Below are positions 9,697-21,592 of a DNA stretch of 64,000 bases, piece by piece. The stretch covers positions 52,858,750-52,922,749 of the forward strand of contig NC_087070.1 of NCBI RefSeq assembly GCF_963678635.1. The letters run 5' to 3'. Each line of letters begins with the position of its first letter. Position 1 is the first letter of the stretch. Source of the stretch: Symsagittifera roscoffensis (Eukaryota > Xenacoelomorpha > Acoela > Convolutidae). A program made the translations under genes and the position numbers. The notes beneath the pieces were generated by a model. It was not told the origin of the DNA. It saw nothing but the letters and a program-made list of their open reading frames with translations, and did not search any database.

Positions 9697-10374
9697 ATGC
9701 CCACTGATCTTCTTCAAACTCCACTTGAAGAAGACTTGCTCCATTTCGAAAACCTTCTGTCTCTAAATGACCCTATAGAAATGCCATCCAAAATAATCAA
9801 CCCGATTAATCAACCAAAATTGAATACCAATTTCAAAATTCCAAAAGTGAAAATTTCTAAATGCATTCAAAAGTAAAAAGCAATTGTCCGACCTTTCAAA
9901 ATTCTTCCCTCTTCTTCAACTAGGCAAAACCTAGAATCTGACACTGTAATAGTTCACCAATCCGCAAACTCTCTAGAACTTGAACCAAAAATCGCAATTC
10001 AAGTCAAAAAATAACAAAACCTCAGCCCCAGGAAACCACCAAATTTTGACACCAGTCTAATTTATGCGCTCTCTCCCTTTATTAACCGATTTAAGATAGA
10101 CACCTATCACCCTTACCAAAATGGTAACGGTGCATACCGTCTGGTTAATCCGCAACTCCCCCATCAACATATTTGTGTTCCGGCAGCTTTTATAACCGCC
10201 CAAATGCAGACTCCAATCCTTGACTCCTACACGGATCAAGTGCAAAAGAATTACATAAACGACTTAAATCGCATCAACCAAATGCAGAAAACCATAACAG
10301 TGCTCCGGGAAAAAAATAAGGATCTCAGCAATAAATATCTGAGCCTAAAAACCCAGGTGGAAGGAAACTATTAG
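9697..10374 (+). pseudogene. E1 third ORF (downstream of env), two in-frame stops
   Basis: The frame starts at ATG 9697, just behind a strong splice acceptor (TTTATTTTATCTTTTAG ending at 9693), and runs to TAG at 10372-10374 with TAA at 9874 and 10012. The first part is acidic and Leu-rich (LLQTPLEEDLLHFENLLSLN). The last 90 residues include HPYQNGNGAYRLVNPQLPHQ and a coiled-coil-like end (INQMQKTITVLREKNKDLSN). Its place matches ORF3 of E2, but I see no sequence similarity between them. Function unknown. Confidence 0.5.
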
Positions 10375-11220
10375 TTTCAAGATTATCTATTAACCTCCGT
10401 CCTTTTATTTTTTAGTATGCTTCTACAATTATAGTCCAGTATTGCTGATAAGTATATTCGCTAAACCAAATTTGAAAAATTGTATTTGATGTTATATTTC
10501 TCAAAAGTATCCAGCTGTGATTTGGCCGCCACCACTGCTCTACTCTACATGCACATACACTACAAGCAGCCATTCTTCAACCGACTACAAGCAGCCATTC
10601 TTCAACCGACTACAAGCAGCCATTCATCAACCGACTACACTACAAGCCGCCACTTTACGAACAAACTATCAAAATCAGAATAAAAACTTTACGCAAACTC
10701 TATTAAAACTTTTTTGATGTTTTGTTAATTATATTATGCTTTTAAATTTTTGTCAACGGAAATCGCCGTTTAACAATCACCCTATAGGATGGTTGGATGT
10801 TCTGAATTGAAAAATCAGAAACATAATTCTTAAACTTTTGTCTTGAAATTACGTGTTTGCTCGGTTGATAAAATATCACCAAAAGCAAACATTACAGCAT
10901 GTGTTGGTTTTTTCTGATTGGTTTAACCAACAGATGGAATGTTGAAAATATCAAAATCTACGGTATAAAAGCCAAGCGAAAATATACCAAATATCACTTC
11001 ATCACTTTCTCAAAATCTCAAATCTCACAACCACTCTCATACTGAGACCCCCAACCATCCTAATAACCAAAATCTCTAATCTCTATCTCGATAACTATCA
11101 ATCCATACCCCAATGTCTCTTGATATAAAATTGATGTGTGTCCTCTATATTTGAAATAATATACCTATTAACGAGTGAAAGAAACTTTGTCTGTTGAATA
11201 AGAATAGGAAAGTCTTAGCA
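10375..11220 (+). other. E1 3' non-coding end, probable 3' LTR
   Basis: No gene is seen. The stretch holds a tandem repeat (10555-10640), an AT-rich block, and a TATAAAA box at 10964-10970 followed by a CT/CA-rich start-site-like stretch, as expected for the U3/R part of an LTR. The matching 5' LTR is outside the window, so borders cannot be set. Confidence 0.4.
10555..10640 (+). repeat. Minisatellite, about 26-base unit, three copies
   Basis: TACAAGCAGCCATTCTTCAA followed by CCGAC is repeated three times with single changes, then a degenerate copy. It lies within the presumed U3 region of E1 and could be an enhancer-like repeat (inference). Confidence 0.75.
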
Positions 11221-11399
11221 ACATTCAGAAAGACCCCATGTTCTAACAAGCTGCGATTTGGTTAATCGCAATAAGTTAACTCAAGTCATGTCAGGTCACA
11301 CTTTTATAGGAAGATTCACCAAGAGCAAGTCATGTCTCAGCACAATATCAAAGTACTATAGCGAAAAGCTCAAATGATTAAAAATTTCAGATTTGTTCT

Positions 11400-11890
11400 C
11401 TAACGAAGAAATGAACTTAGTGTTTCCGGACCATTGGACTGGGGAACGAAGAAATATATCTTTTTAGGTTTTATTCATTTTACTTTTTTCTCCCGACAAG
11501 GGTAGCTGAAACTACTCGCCTATTTTCCGTTCTGTCACTTATATGGATTTCTTAGGTGAATTGGAGTTGACCATGGGTCAAGTTTCTTATATATTGATTC
11601 TAGATCTTGATATTTTTTTTAGAGTGGCAGTTCATAGGTTGAATGTACTTGTAGAAAGAGTTGTATATACAGTTACCGCAGAGTTTTTAGCCATGTATTT
11701 CAAACTATTTGATCCGTTCTTGAAAGAATTACAAAACACCGCCCATCGATTGCACTCATTTCTAAAAGTTTTCTTATTGAGCCGCTAACACTCAATGGCA
11801 AAATTGAACCACTAACACTAATTCGATCTCCTACGATAAGCACTAGGATTGAGGAATATCCATTCTATCAGCAAACAGAGCGTATAACTC
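11400..11890 (+). repeat. Diverged partial copy of the 1.12-kb tandem unit
   Basis: The stretch around TATGGATTTCTTAGGTGAAT and GACCATGGGTCAAGTTTCTT resembles 12200-12400 of the next unit (TATAGATTTCCTTAAATAGT, GTCGACCATGGCTTATGC) in the same order, but is far more diverged. No gene is present. Confidence 0.5.
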
Positions 11891-13009
11891 GGAACTACAC
11901 GATGGTCAAAAGACGGGTATCTGGACGCGGACTTGAGTAAAAACCAGTTTAGACGGATTGAGAAAATCTCCGGTTTCGATTAACCACGAAACAAAGTACT
12001 TTTCTAATGAATTCGAATTTTTGGTCGTATTTTGGTCTACAGAACCTTAGAGAAATCACTTTTAATGTTCAGATTTTGAAAGTAATACGCAACCGAAATT
12101 TTTTTCTCAACATATCCTGTGAATTTTTTCTTCGGCAAGAATGGTTAATAGCATTCGCTTACTTTATTTTATCTCAATTTTAAAATACTAGTGCGCCTTA
12201 TATAGATTTCCTTAAATAGTAACGTCGACCATGGCTTATGCTTCTCATCTTCTGATTTGTACCTTGAAAAAAAATCGTTCAGTGGGGAATATAGATCGAA
12301 CAGCTGCGTAAAAAGACTCAAAGATACAGTTAGGGCAAAGTTTTTAGCTACGTCTTTCTAAAGACTTCAACCGACCTTGCTCTCGTCTTTCAAAAAGTTA
12401 ATTTGACTTTTGAGAATTAAAAAACAACCGACCATCAGGTGCCCTCCCTTCGAAAAGAGTTTCAGCCAAATCGCTATTCTTTGTTTCGAAAATCACAATT
12501 TCTCACTAAAACCATTTACCTCGAGGAAAAACCAGTCTATCAGAAAGAGAGAGAGAGAGAAAAAAAGAGAGAGAGAGAGAGAGAGAAAGAAAGAGCGTCA
12601 CTGGAAACTGCACGATGGGGCAGAACACGGCTCGCTGGACGCAGACTTGATCAAATGCCAATCTCCGATGGATTCAGAAAACAACATGCCGCTCTCAGCA
12701 ACCAGTATGAAAATCAGTACCCGTAGTCGAGACCTTGCAGACCAAAAAGAAACATTTCAAGGCAAAGGATTTCCGAAAAGTTTCAGACCAAAAAGTTTCG
12801 TGGATAAGTTTTGTGAAAAAAAGTTTTGTGAAAAAGAAGGACAAATTCCCTAAACTTTTCGTTCGATTCGAATTGAAGGCCCGTCGGACTGGTGTTAATT
12901 TTGTGTTAATTTAAAAAACGATGATTGCGCTCAGTTACTTTTCTCTGATTCCCCATTGTCGCTGGATCTTGATCATCACTCCAGAAAACTCATGAACTCC
13001 AGAAAACTC
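11891..13009 (+). repeat. Tandem duplication, copy 1 (1,119 bases)
   Basis: The sequence from GGAACTACACGATGGTCAAA recurs almost unchanged from 13010. Differences are a few substitutions and the length of a GA microsatellite (12546-12595 here). No protein gene is seen; frames across the GA tract are artefacts of the repeat. Confidence 0.9.
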
Positions 13010-13680
13010 GGAACTACACGATGGTCAAAAGACGGGTATCTGGACGCGGACTTGAGTAAAAACCAGTTTAGACGGATTGAGAAAATCTCCGGTTTCGATT
13101 AATCACGAAACAAAGTACTTTTCTAATGAGTTCGAATTTTTGGTCGTATTTTGGTCTACAGAACCTTAGAGAAATCACTTTTAATGTTCAGATTTTGAAA
13201 GTAATACGCAACCGAAATTTTTTTCTCAGCATATCCTGTGAATTTTTTCTTCGGCAAGAATGGTTAATAGCATTCGCTTACTTTATTTTATCTCAATTTT
13301 AAAATACTAGTGCGCCTTATATAGATTTCCTTAAAAACTAACGTCGACCATGGCTTATGCTTCTCATCTTCTGATTTGTACCTTGAAAAAAAATCGTTCA
13401 GTGGGGAATATAGATCGAACAGCTGCGTAAAAAGACTCAAAGATACAGTTAGGGCAAAGTTTTTAGCTACGTCTTTCTAAAGACTTCAACCGACCTTGCT
13501 CTCGTCTTTCAAAAAGTTAATTTGACTTTTGAGAATTAAAAAACAACCGACCATCAGGTGCCCTCCCTTCGAAAAGAGTTTCAGCCAAATCGCTATTCTT
13601 TGTTTCGAAAATCACAATTTCTCACAAAAACCATTTACCTCGAGGAAAAACCAGTCTATCAGAAAGAGAGAGAGAGAGAG

Positions 13681-13725
<45 letters not shown>

Positions 13726-14128
13726 AAGAGCGTCACTGGAAACTGCACGATGGGGCAGAACACGGCTCGCTGGACGCAGACTTGATCAAATGCCAATCTC
13801 CGATGGATTCAGAAAACAACATGCCGCTCTCAGCAACCAGTATGAAAATCAGTACCCGTAGTCGAGACCTTGCAGACCAAAAAGAAACGTTTCAAGGCAA
13901 AGGATTTCCGAAAAGTTTCAGACCAAAAAGTTTCGTGGATAAGTTTTGTGAAAAAAAGTTTTGTGAAAAAGAAGAACAAATATCCCTAAACTTTTCGTTC
14001 GATTCGAATTGAAGGCCCGTCGGACTGGTGTTAATTTCTTGTTAATTTAAAAAACGATGATTGCGCTTAGTTACTTTTCTCTGATTCCCCATTGTCGCTG
14101 GACCTTGATCATCACTCCAGAAAACTCA
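13010..14128 (+). repeat. Tandem duplication, copy 2
   Basis: Near-identical second copy of 11891-13009, ending in CCAGAAAACTCAT. Its GA microsatellite (13661-13730) is about 20 bases longer than in copy 1. The high identity suggests a recent duplication. Confidence 0.9.
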
Positions 14129-14719
14129 TTGCTATCTATTCGCTTCATCTTGAACTCTTGCTAGTTAAAATTATCTTTAACCCGATATTCAAAGCATCGG
14201 AAAAGCTTTATTTGTTTCCGTTATTCCAATCTGTCTGGAGAAAAAAGAAACTAAGAACAATTACTTCAAAGCATGTTGGTGGGCGTAAATGAGGGGAAGT
14301 GCGTGCCAATACAAAACGTAATATTTGATCAAAATCTTTGCGGAAAAACCGCCAAAAATAGCGGTTTTTCCGCTAAGTTTGAAGTGGCACTGAAAAGTTT
14401 TGCTCATTAAGGGTCGTCGGAGCTCGGAAAATCACTTGTCGGCTTGAGAAACATCGTCTAAAAACAACTTTTAATTAAATTCACACTTCCGTTTCTGGCC
14501 CTTTTTCCTTTTCTCTCACCTCACATAACTTTGTTGTAAACGAGGGTTTTACAAGGTTAGTTATGTAAACGAAATACGTTTTTCATAGCCTACTTAGTCA
14601 GCATCCCAGTTTTTGTATCAATCGGAAAATGTAAACAGAGAAGTTAGTAGTGACAATTCGCAGACGAGGGGAAAAGGAAAGAACGCTTGCATCTGAATCT
14701 ACAAGTAATGGATTTTCAG
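14129..14719 (+). other. Gene-free stretch upstream of the first host exon
   Basis: Intron or flanking DNA, AT-rich. A short inverted repeat (CGGAAAAACCGCC...GCGGTTTTTCCG, about 14340-14372) is present. Nothing codes here. It ends in the acceptor ATGGATTTTCAG at 14719. Confidence 0.6.
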
Positions 14720-14897
14720 GTCCGGCGCCACCGGACGAGCTGACAACTTCCAGTCTGAACTACTCGGCTTTCAAACTGTCGTGGGACCACCCAGACGGCG
14801 GGGGATTGCCGGATGTGTACGAGATAGACTACTACAGTGCCACTGACACCGGAAACACCAAGGTCAATGCCACTGTCAACACTACAGCAGAGATAGG
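14720..14897 (+). CDS. Host FN3-repeat gene, exon a (first half of FN3 domain 1)
   Basis: First visible exon of a large multi-FN3 surface or secreted protein, probably a receptor or adhesion molecule. Sixteen exons in this window follow one another with matching phases at every junction and together give about 870 residues, roughly nine FN3 domains. Domain starts fall mostly at phase-1 introns, and most domains are split internally by a second intron, the usual FN3 exon pattern. Here the acceptor (TTTTCAG) ends at 14719, the exon is phase 1 in and phase 2 out, with donor GTGAGA at 14898. PAPPDELTTSSLNYSAFKLS and WDHPDGGGLPDVYEIDYYSA show the A/B strands, the core Trp and the C strand. NxT sequons (NAT, NTT) suggest an extracellular position. 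Upstream exons lie outside the window. Confidence 0.9.
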
Positions 14898-17059
14898 GTG
14901 AGAAGACTGAACTTATGTACAGAGAGTTGCAGCATGTCAGAATTATTTATGTAATAGGTCGCAAAACGTTGCAACACATGAGAATAATTTTTATGGTGAG
15001 TTGCACAAAATCAGAAAAGACAGAATTAAGGCAAATTTCAATATTTTGGTGACCGAAATTTGTTTTTTTTTGCATGCAAAAATTGTTTAAATTAGATTTT
15101 TTGCTTATTTTAATTTTAATTATTTTTGTCTGTTCCACCTTTTTGAAACGCTCTATACTCAATGCCAAATTGTAACCAGTATGGTAATTGTTCAAAACTT
15201 TTGGGGAGAATGTGATCAGATACCTGCCAATTTCTGTTATGCATCGACCAGCGGTCGATCATTCACTTTTGAACAAAATGAGCAAATAGATCATTTGCTC
15301 ATTTTAATTTTGACTAATTTTGTCTTTGAAACGTTCTATATTTTAAGCCAAATTATTGCCAGTATCCTATCCGGTGAATAAATCTACGTGAAAGTTTGGT
15401 CCAATTCTCATTTTGACATCAGATTTCAGTTTATCACAGAGTCCACATAAAAACAGAGTCCAAAAAAACTTACAAATCTGAAATGCCTTTAAAAATCACA
15501 AAAAAAAATCCCTTCAGTTTGGCAGCAAAATACAGTCACGGGACATGCAAGATGCAAATTGTTGTTTTCAACCAGCAAATGAACGACCTTTTGTGATATT
15601 TTGTCGTTTTCTCTGGAATTTTTGTAGTTTTATCTGAAACTAAATGTAGATTTAACTAGTTGAAAATACTAAATGAAACTTTTGAAAGGAGCTAGCTGGG
15701 TCAAAAATTGATTGAAAATTTTTTTTTGAAGGCGTAAAATAGCCAGTATAACATAACCTTTTGATGTCCTTGCTGTGACAACATCCTTGCAAACACCTTA
15801 AGGTATTTGAATTAAAGGGCTCAAGTTGGTTCACTACCTCAAGTCTTTCGCAAAAAAACGACAGATAAAAAAATGAGATAGTTATATGATCCATGATCAA
15901 TTAATGGCTGAATAAGTTTGAGTAATTTTTTGCTGATGTTCGAAATCAGCAAATAAAGAACTGTTTCAGCGAAAACTTGGGAAAAAAGACTGCTCCGATC
16001 CTTAAATAGGAAGCAGTTATTTTATCTCTAACTTTTGTTCAACTTTTTGTTATGATCACCAACAATCATTTTGACAGTATTGGTGAAAGAGATACGACCG
16101 TTTTTTATATAACGGACCAAGTTTTTCTCCGAGTTCTTTCATCTATTTTTTGTGGTTTTAAAAGTAATTGAAGGACCTAACCTTCCTGAAGAACCAATTT
16201 GAGCCTGTAAAGTTGAATTTCCTCCGCCGTTTGCAAGGATGTTTTCACAACAAGATTATCTCGAAAACAAATTCTGATAAACTAGCTCCTTTTATATAAC
16301 TTCAATGGCATCTGTTGAATTTTCAGCTCTAAATCTTTATCGGTCTCAGAAAACAAAACGGAGAAAAACAGTTAGCTTGCTCGTTGAGACTTCTTTGTCT
16401 CGTGACTTTATAAAAAAGGCAAAATCTTGTATATATTTTGCGATCTATTTTGGATTTTGAGGCAACTTTCTGGTCTCATTTTTGCCTGAAATTTAGCATT
16501 TGCAATCAAAAAACTAATTCTTGATTCGTTTTCCCCTTTAATCCCTCCACCTCGTACAAGTATCATATTTATCTTGCAACGAGTTGTTTCACGAGGTTAA
16601 GTATCAAAAACAAATAAGTTGATTATTTTCGCTGACTACTTGTGATAAAATGCTTGCATTAGGGCAGAAACCTCAGAGCTTCAACTGAAAAGGAAACCCT
16701 AATAGCAGCTTCACAAAACTCACTGTTGAAAAAACTGAACAATTGTTTTGAGCCCTTGCCCCTTCTCAAGGTCCACAAACATTTTAGAGCAATCTAGAGG
16801 AGATATTACCCGGCTAAAGTTGCGTTTACGCTACAAGTACTCGGGTCTTAGCAGAACTCCAATTCTAATCAGGGTTTTTAAGAACTCTTGTAAACGTTTT
16901 AGAAAAACTTTATAAGAAAATCAATTATGGTGTGTAGGATTGGTGATCCTAACACCATTTCGCCAAACTCAGATTTCTGTTGAGAGTTTTACCTTAAAAA
17001 AGCATGCATTATAATGAAGGTGAAGAATACTGAGTAGTACATAGGTTGGTATTCAATAA

Positions 17060-17800
17060 CAGTTACGACAAGTAGAATATGCACAAACGGTCGAGTCCAA
17101 AATGGGTTCGAATCTTGAAAGACCTAGTCCCTCCGTTTGTGAATTTGATAAGACGCTACCAATATTGATAACCCCCTGCCTCAAGTGAAAACTAAGGAAG
17201 TTAAATTTATGAAACTCATAGAGCTGATACTAGAGATGATTTGACCCGGGTATGCAAAAATCTGAACCCTCGGACCCCCTGTCTCAAATGATAACGGTTC
17301 CCTGAAGCGCAAATAGACCTCATGGTATGGGTAGCTAGCGGTTGGAATGGTATCAAAATCTACTCTGTCATAGTTGAGGGAAGCTTAACTTTGGAACCCC
17401 AGACCCCATGGAACCCTTCTTTCATAAACATAGGCTGAAAAGGTTATAGTTTTGCATTGGAACATTGAAGTAGTGAAACCAAATAAACTGGAATTGGCGA
17501 ACCTTGGGTTCAGCTTGGTTTACTGAATAATCCATCTATAAAATTTCATCTAGAATAAAAAAATATACTCCCAGATGAAAACGACAGTAATAGGAGCGCC
17601 GCATGGGAAGTAGCTCTCCTAAACAATATGAAAGAACGGGATTGTCAATTAGTTCATCTGCGTTGGTTTTTGGCCCATAATGACCCCTAATAAACGATTT
17701 GCATTACCATAACAGCTAAGAGGTCGATTTCAGACTCTTGGAGTGAATGAGCGACCCACGAAACGGGCTTCCCCTATCCACGGGAGGGATAATTAAATGA
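17060..17800 (+). repeat. Dispersed repeat family C, copy 1
   Basis: Shares words in the same order with 41860-43160, for example AACTAAGGAAG...TTTATGAAACTCA followed by TACTAGAGAT, and TTGACCCCTAAT followed later by a CCC-TATCC/CTACCC-GGG stretch. The copies are old and carry no recognisable ORF. Class unknown. Confidence 0.5.
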
Positions 17801-18179
17801 AAGCCTTTGGTCTTTATATTTGCACTTAGTTGGAGATACCCATTGTGAACATGGCATGGCTAGTGTTGTCAGAGGGAAAACTCCTGTTAGGGCCTTGCGC
17901 AAAAGGTACCAGAGTAGGCATTGAAGTGTTAAATCCACGGTAGGCATTGAAGTGTTAAAAGCAAGGGCAAGTTTTTGATGTGCAAAAAGCACAGAATGTT
18001 CTGACCAAATTCTTGAAAAAAATTTTGAGATAAACTTTTTTTAAATAAGTGTCGTTTTTGCACATGATTTTAGGAAAAAAACTCCACAAATAAATTAAAA
18101 GGAGTCAGGAAACAAGCAAAATTATTGAGAAAAGCACAATTGACACCAGAAAAAATTCCGCAAAAAATTAGATTTTTTT

Positions 18180-18420
18180 TGCCAACCCGCATTTGAGAAA
18201 AGTGAAAACAAATCGACTATAATGGATTTTCGTGGTCTTCAATCAATGTTGTAAATATAATCGGTTCCCATGTTACGTTCAAACAACAAAACTGGACTAA
18301 AAATGTATTTAAATCCTTTTTTTCTCGCCATGAAAAAATGCATTATAATTCATTTCGGATCCATTATAATGGATTTTATAATAAGTAGGAAATCACGTTA
18401 AAATGTATTTTTTTTCCACT
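18180..18420. repeat. Cluster of ATTATAAT palindromic words
   Basis: Repeated CATTATAATGGATT-like words (about 18215, 18340, 18360). Similar clusters lie at 19230-19300, 61850-61995 and 63690-64000. Confidence 0.5.
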
Positions 18421-18571
18421 TTATTTTTGTTTCGCTCGTCGAGCAAAATTTTGCTAAAATTTCTTCCTTTTGTCAAACGGGTTATGCGGAAATTTTGCAA
18501 AGCCAGTGTACGCCTTAATCGCCTAATCATTTTCAAAACCTTAACTCAAATTGCAAAAAGATTCCGTTAAG

Positions 18572-19140
18572 CTCTCCCCCTCCCCAACGTTTGCCCTTTG
18601 TTCCATTCAATCCCCATAACATTTGCTCTTTTGCTCCCCTCCCCTCCCCCCGCCCACTGAACCCCTCCTTCACCTGAACCCACCCCTCCTCCACGTGAAT
18701 CCCCCCACCTGAACCCACCCCCTCCCCCACGTGAATCCCCCACCCCCAACCGGAACCCACCCCGACCCCCACCTGAATATCCCCCCACCCCCACCTGAAT
18801 ATCCCCCACCCCCACTGAACACCTCCCCCACCTGAACAACCCCCCTACCTGAACTCACCCCTCCCTCACGTGAATCCCCCCACCTGAACCCACCCCCTCC
18901 TCCAAGTGAATCCCCCCGCATGAACTCACCCCTCCCCCACGTGAATCCCCCCACCCCAACCGGAACCCACCCACTCCCCCACGTGAATCCCCTCCCCATC
19001 CCCACCTGAATATCCCCCCACCCCACTGAACAACCCCCCCCGTCAAACCCCCCCGTCAAACCCCCCGTCAAACCCCCCCCCCCCCCCACCTGAGCACCCC
19101 CACCTGAACAACCCCCCATCTGAACCCACCCCCCAACAAG
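18572..19140. repeat. C-rich minisatellite
   Basis: Irregular units of about 17-35 bases, such as CCCCCACCTGAACCCACCCC and CACGTGAATCCCC, including runs of up to about 17 C near 19072-19088. The opposite strand is G-rich with many GGG/GGGG runs and so could form G-quadruplexes in host pre-mRNA or DNA. Gly-rich frames read from it are artefacts. Confidence 0.9.
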
Positions 19141-19384
19141 TAGGAAGTAACCAACGTAACCAACTTTCGTTTAAAATGTAGAAAAGACTTTATGTGCGTT
19201 GAAAATCGCATCTCAGTAAAGTGGAAAAAAAAATTGGTTATAATTAGTTTCATTGTCAGTGCGTCCACAAAAGTGAAAAAAAAATCGATTATAATGGATG
19301 AAAAAAGGATTTTGTTGCTTCGAAAAATAGTATTTTTTTAATCTATTTTTAATTGATTTTAATGGATTTGTTTTCATTTTTGTG

Positions 19385-19810
19385 CAGGGGCGGATCTAGC
19401 ATTCTCTCTAGGGGGGGGGGGGGCGGATTTTCAAAAAATTTTCGAAAATTTTGACGACTTTTTTTAGGTCGACCAAATTGATTTTTCGAGCTCTCCCAAA
19501 GCATTGTTTTGCCCCTATTTTGGAAAAATTTTGTGCGCCGCAGGCAAATTTTTAAAAAACAGTCAAAAAAGCCGTTTTTGGGCACTTTTTGAAAAATTTT
19601 GACAAAAAAATCGCGTTTTTTTGGCGCGCGCTCCCCCTCAAAAAATAGTTGATATTGGCGCCAAAGGCCATGTTAGAAAAATTTTAGAGTCGGTAGGCCA
19701 AAAATGGATTTCTTAAAAAGTACCAAAGGGGGACCCTTTGGGTCGGCAGGATGTCGAATCCCTGAGAGGGGGCGTCCGCTCCCCCCTCCCCTAAATCCGC
19801 TCCTGCATGT
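19385..19810 (+). mobile_element. Non-autonomous DNA transposon (hAT-like MITE), copy 1
   Basis: Begins CAGGGGCGGATCTAGC and ends in the inverted form CTAAATCCGCTCCTG. There is no coding capacity. CAGGGGCGGAT-type ends are common on hAT-like MITEs. Related copies lie at 20266-20520 (inverted) and 54720-55142. Confidence 0.6.
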
Positions 19811-20265
19811 ATACAAGTGAATTGATGATCTTAAGAAATGTTGGCAAAAAAGTGAAAACACAGAGAAAAAACTTTCTTTGGTTAAATTTCTGTCTATCGT
19901 CGGACAATTTAGCATAACCAAAGTATCAAGTTTTCATTTCCTAAATAACTCATTTTCATATCTTCAACTTTGATCGATTACTTTATTTACTGGAAAGTAT
20001 ATTGAAACTCGAAAAGTTCAAACCGTTTTTCATCATGTCATTCGGATAATTTTCTAAGCTTTTTTTTGAAATCACGACTGAAAGAGCTTTAATATGATAT
20101 TTCACTCAACCCGGTACAAGTTAATATAATAAGTCTTGTGAAAAAACCTAGTTTAAACGATTGGCCCGAATAAACGATCAAAAAAGTAAACTTATACCTC
20201 AACTAATATCGATGAATTACTTGTGGTTATAAGTTATTTATAGTGGAGAGGGATGATTCATTAGC

Positions 20266-20520
20266 ACCAGCGGATTTAGGGGTGGGGTGGACGTCCCCCC
20301 TTAGGGATTCGACCCCCTGCCGACCCAAAGAGTCCACCCACTTCGCACTATTTTGAGATATCCATTTTTGATGACGGAACTTAAAACTTTTTTAAAGGCG
20401 ACTTTGGCGCCAAAATATAGTAATTTTGAGGGGGGAGCGCGCGCCGAAAAAAACGCGAATTTTTGGTCAACATTTTTTCTTAAAACAGAATCTTTTTAAT
20501 GCTTTGTGGGAGTGCCCCCC
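20266..20520 (-). mobile_element. hAT-like MITE, copy 2 (inverted, partial)
   Basis: AGCGGATTTAGGGG at the left, then the reverse complement of copy 1 in order (GACCCAAAGAGTCC, GGCGCCAAA, GGGAGCGCGCGCCGA). It lies just before exon b and may influence that splice acceptor. Confidence 0.6.
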
Positions 20521-20587
20521 AGTAGAATATTAGAAAAAGTAGAAACTCGCTCGAATCCACTTATGTTGTTGTCGTTGTGGTTTACAG

Positions 20588-20721
20588 AGGTCTGCAGCCG
20601 GCGGATGACTACACAGTGTCTATTATCTCCTACTTCAACTGTGCGGGTGCTCCTTGTGCCAAAATGGGGGGCTCTTGTGTGCTGGCCAGTGACCAATCAA
20701 CTGAAGCTAGTTTTTCAACAG
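20588..20721 (+). CDS. Host FN3-repeat gene, exon b (second half of FN3 domain 1)
   Basis: Acceptor TTTACAG ends at 20587 and donor GTAAGA starts at 20722; phase 2 in, phase 1 out. The exon begins GLQPADDYTVSIISYFNCAG, the F-strand Tyr motif that completes the domain begun in exon a. Four cysteines in the loop (NCAGAPC, GGSC) could form extra disulfides. Confidence 0.9.
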
Positions 20722-20845
20722 GTAAGATGGAGAAGTTAAATTAAAACAAATTAAACATTTCTGCGGCAAAAATAGAATCAATTATGTCATTATGTTCATG
20801 CTAAAGTCTGAGGTAAGCACCACCGAAGTGGACAGCCTAAAAATT

Positions 20846-20935
20846 AATGCAATTATTTAACGAGAGAAAAGCAATGCAATTATTTAACGAGAGAAAAGTA
20901 ATGCAATTATTTAACGAGAGAAAAGAAATGCAATG
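20846..20935 (+). repeat. Tandem repeat, 27-base unit, three to four copies
   Basis: AATGCAATTATTTAACGAGA plus GAAAAGY is repeated directly with no unique spacers. Confidence 0.85.
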
Positions 20936-21130
20936 ATTTGCCCTTCGAAAGAATTTGAAGGAGGCGAAAAAAAAGACAAAAAAAATATTTGGTTTTTTTT
21001 GAAATAGGAAATTATATCCACCCAAAGCATAGCTACTGGCTGCCGCCCCCTCTCTGTTCGTTTTTGATGCAACCCGTTGCACAAAAATCCGCTGAAAAGT
21101 AAAATGATGACCTAAACACCCTTGTCTAAT

Positions 21131-21557
21131 TGAGTTAGAACCGATGGGTATAACTCATAGAGTAATTTCGGATAGGGTACACCGTCTGCTCGTCACGCTA
21201 TCTTATTTTCGGCCGGATAGGTTCGTGCAACTTCTTAGTCTAATACCGATCCTAATCTTACTCTTATACTGTCTAGTCTCAGGTTGTTTAACTAGTCTCT
21301 GCTAGGCTCAATAGATCTAGGGTATACTGGTTTATTGCGGCTGCTGAAGTACTCGGGAGAGTTCAACTAATTTCTAAGTTAAATTCAAATCTCTCTGGTG
21401 CTGAAATTACAAGTAATTTCAGCACTTACAAATAAGTGGATTGTTAGTTAGATGGATCATGATTGGTTAATATTAAATACTTTACATTGGTAAAATATCT
21501 AATTTATCCAATCATAAAATGTAGTTTAGATCAGGTTCCACCCATCCGGGTTTTACA
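21131..21557 (-). repeat. E2 3' LTR
   Basis: The outer 356 bases (21131-21486) match 39574-39929 with three differences. On the element strand the repeat ends in CTAACTCA. The homology to the solo LTR at 53761 continues past 21486, and a TG start (TGTAAAACCC on the - strand) exists at 21557, so the full LTR is about 427 bases. It contains a polyadenylation-type AATAAA (complement of 21331-21336) and a perfect 28-base palindrome (21398-21425). No clear polypurine tract adjoins it. Confidence 0.8.
21398..21425. repeat. Perfect 28-base inverted repeat in E2 3' LTR
   Basis: Arms GTGCTGAAATTAC and GTAATTTCAGCAC around a 2-base centre. The same palindrome is at 39841-39868 in the other LTR. Confidence 0.9.
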
Positions 21558-21592
21558 GAGTTTTTTAGAATAGTCTTTCTGCAATTCAAAAG

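Larger units (their letters stand above)
14898..20587 (+). other. Host intron a-b (5.7 kb)
   Basis: Bounded by GTGAGA and TTTACAG. It contains no gene. From 14898 to about 17050 I see only AT-rich unique-looking sequence. Repeats further on (17060-17800, 18180-18420, 18572-19140, 19385-19810, 20266-20520) are listed separately. Confidence 0.8.

Noticed and set aside
12410-14012. Glu/Arg-repeat proteins in two near-identical frames
   Set aside because: They are driven by the GA microsatellites in the tandem duplication; no domain and no conserved start.
18533-19119. Long Gly/Trp/Arg-rich frames on the - strand
   Set aside because: They read through the C-rich minisatellite; composition and repetition explain the open frames.
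20846-20935. CRISPR-like direct repeats
   Set aside because: Units are adjacent without unique spacers, and the DNA is animal intron sequence.
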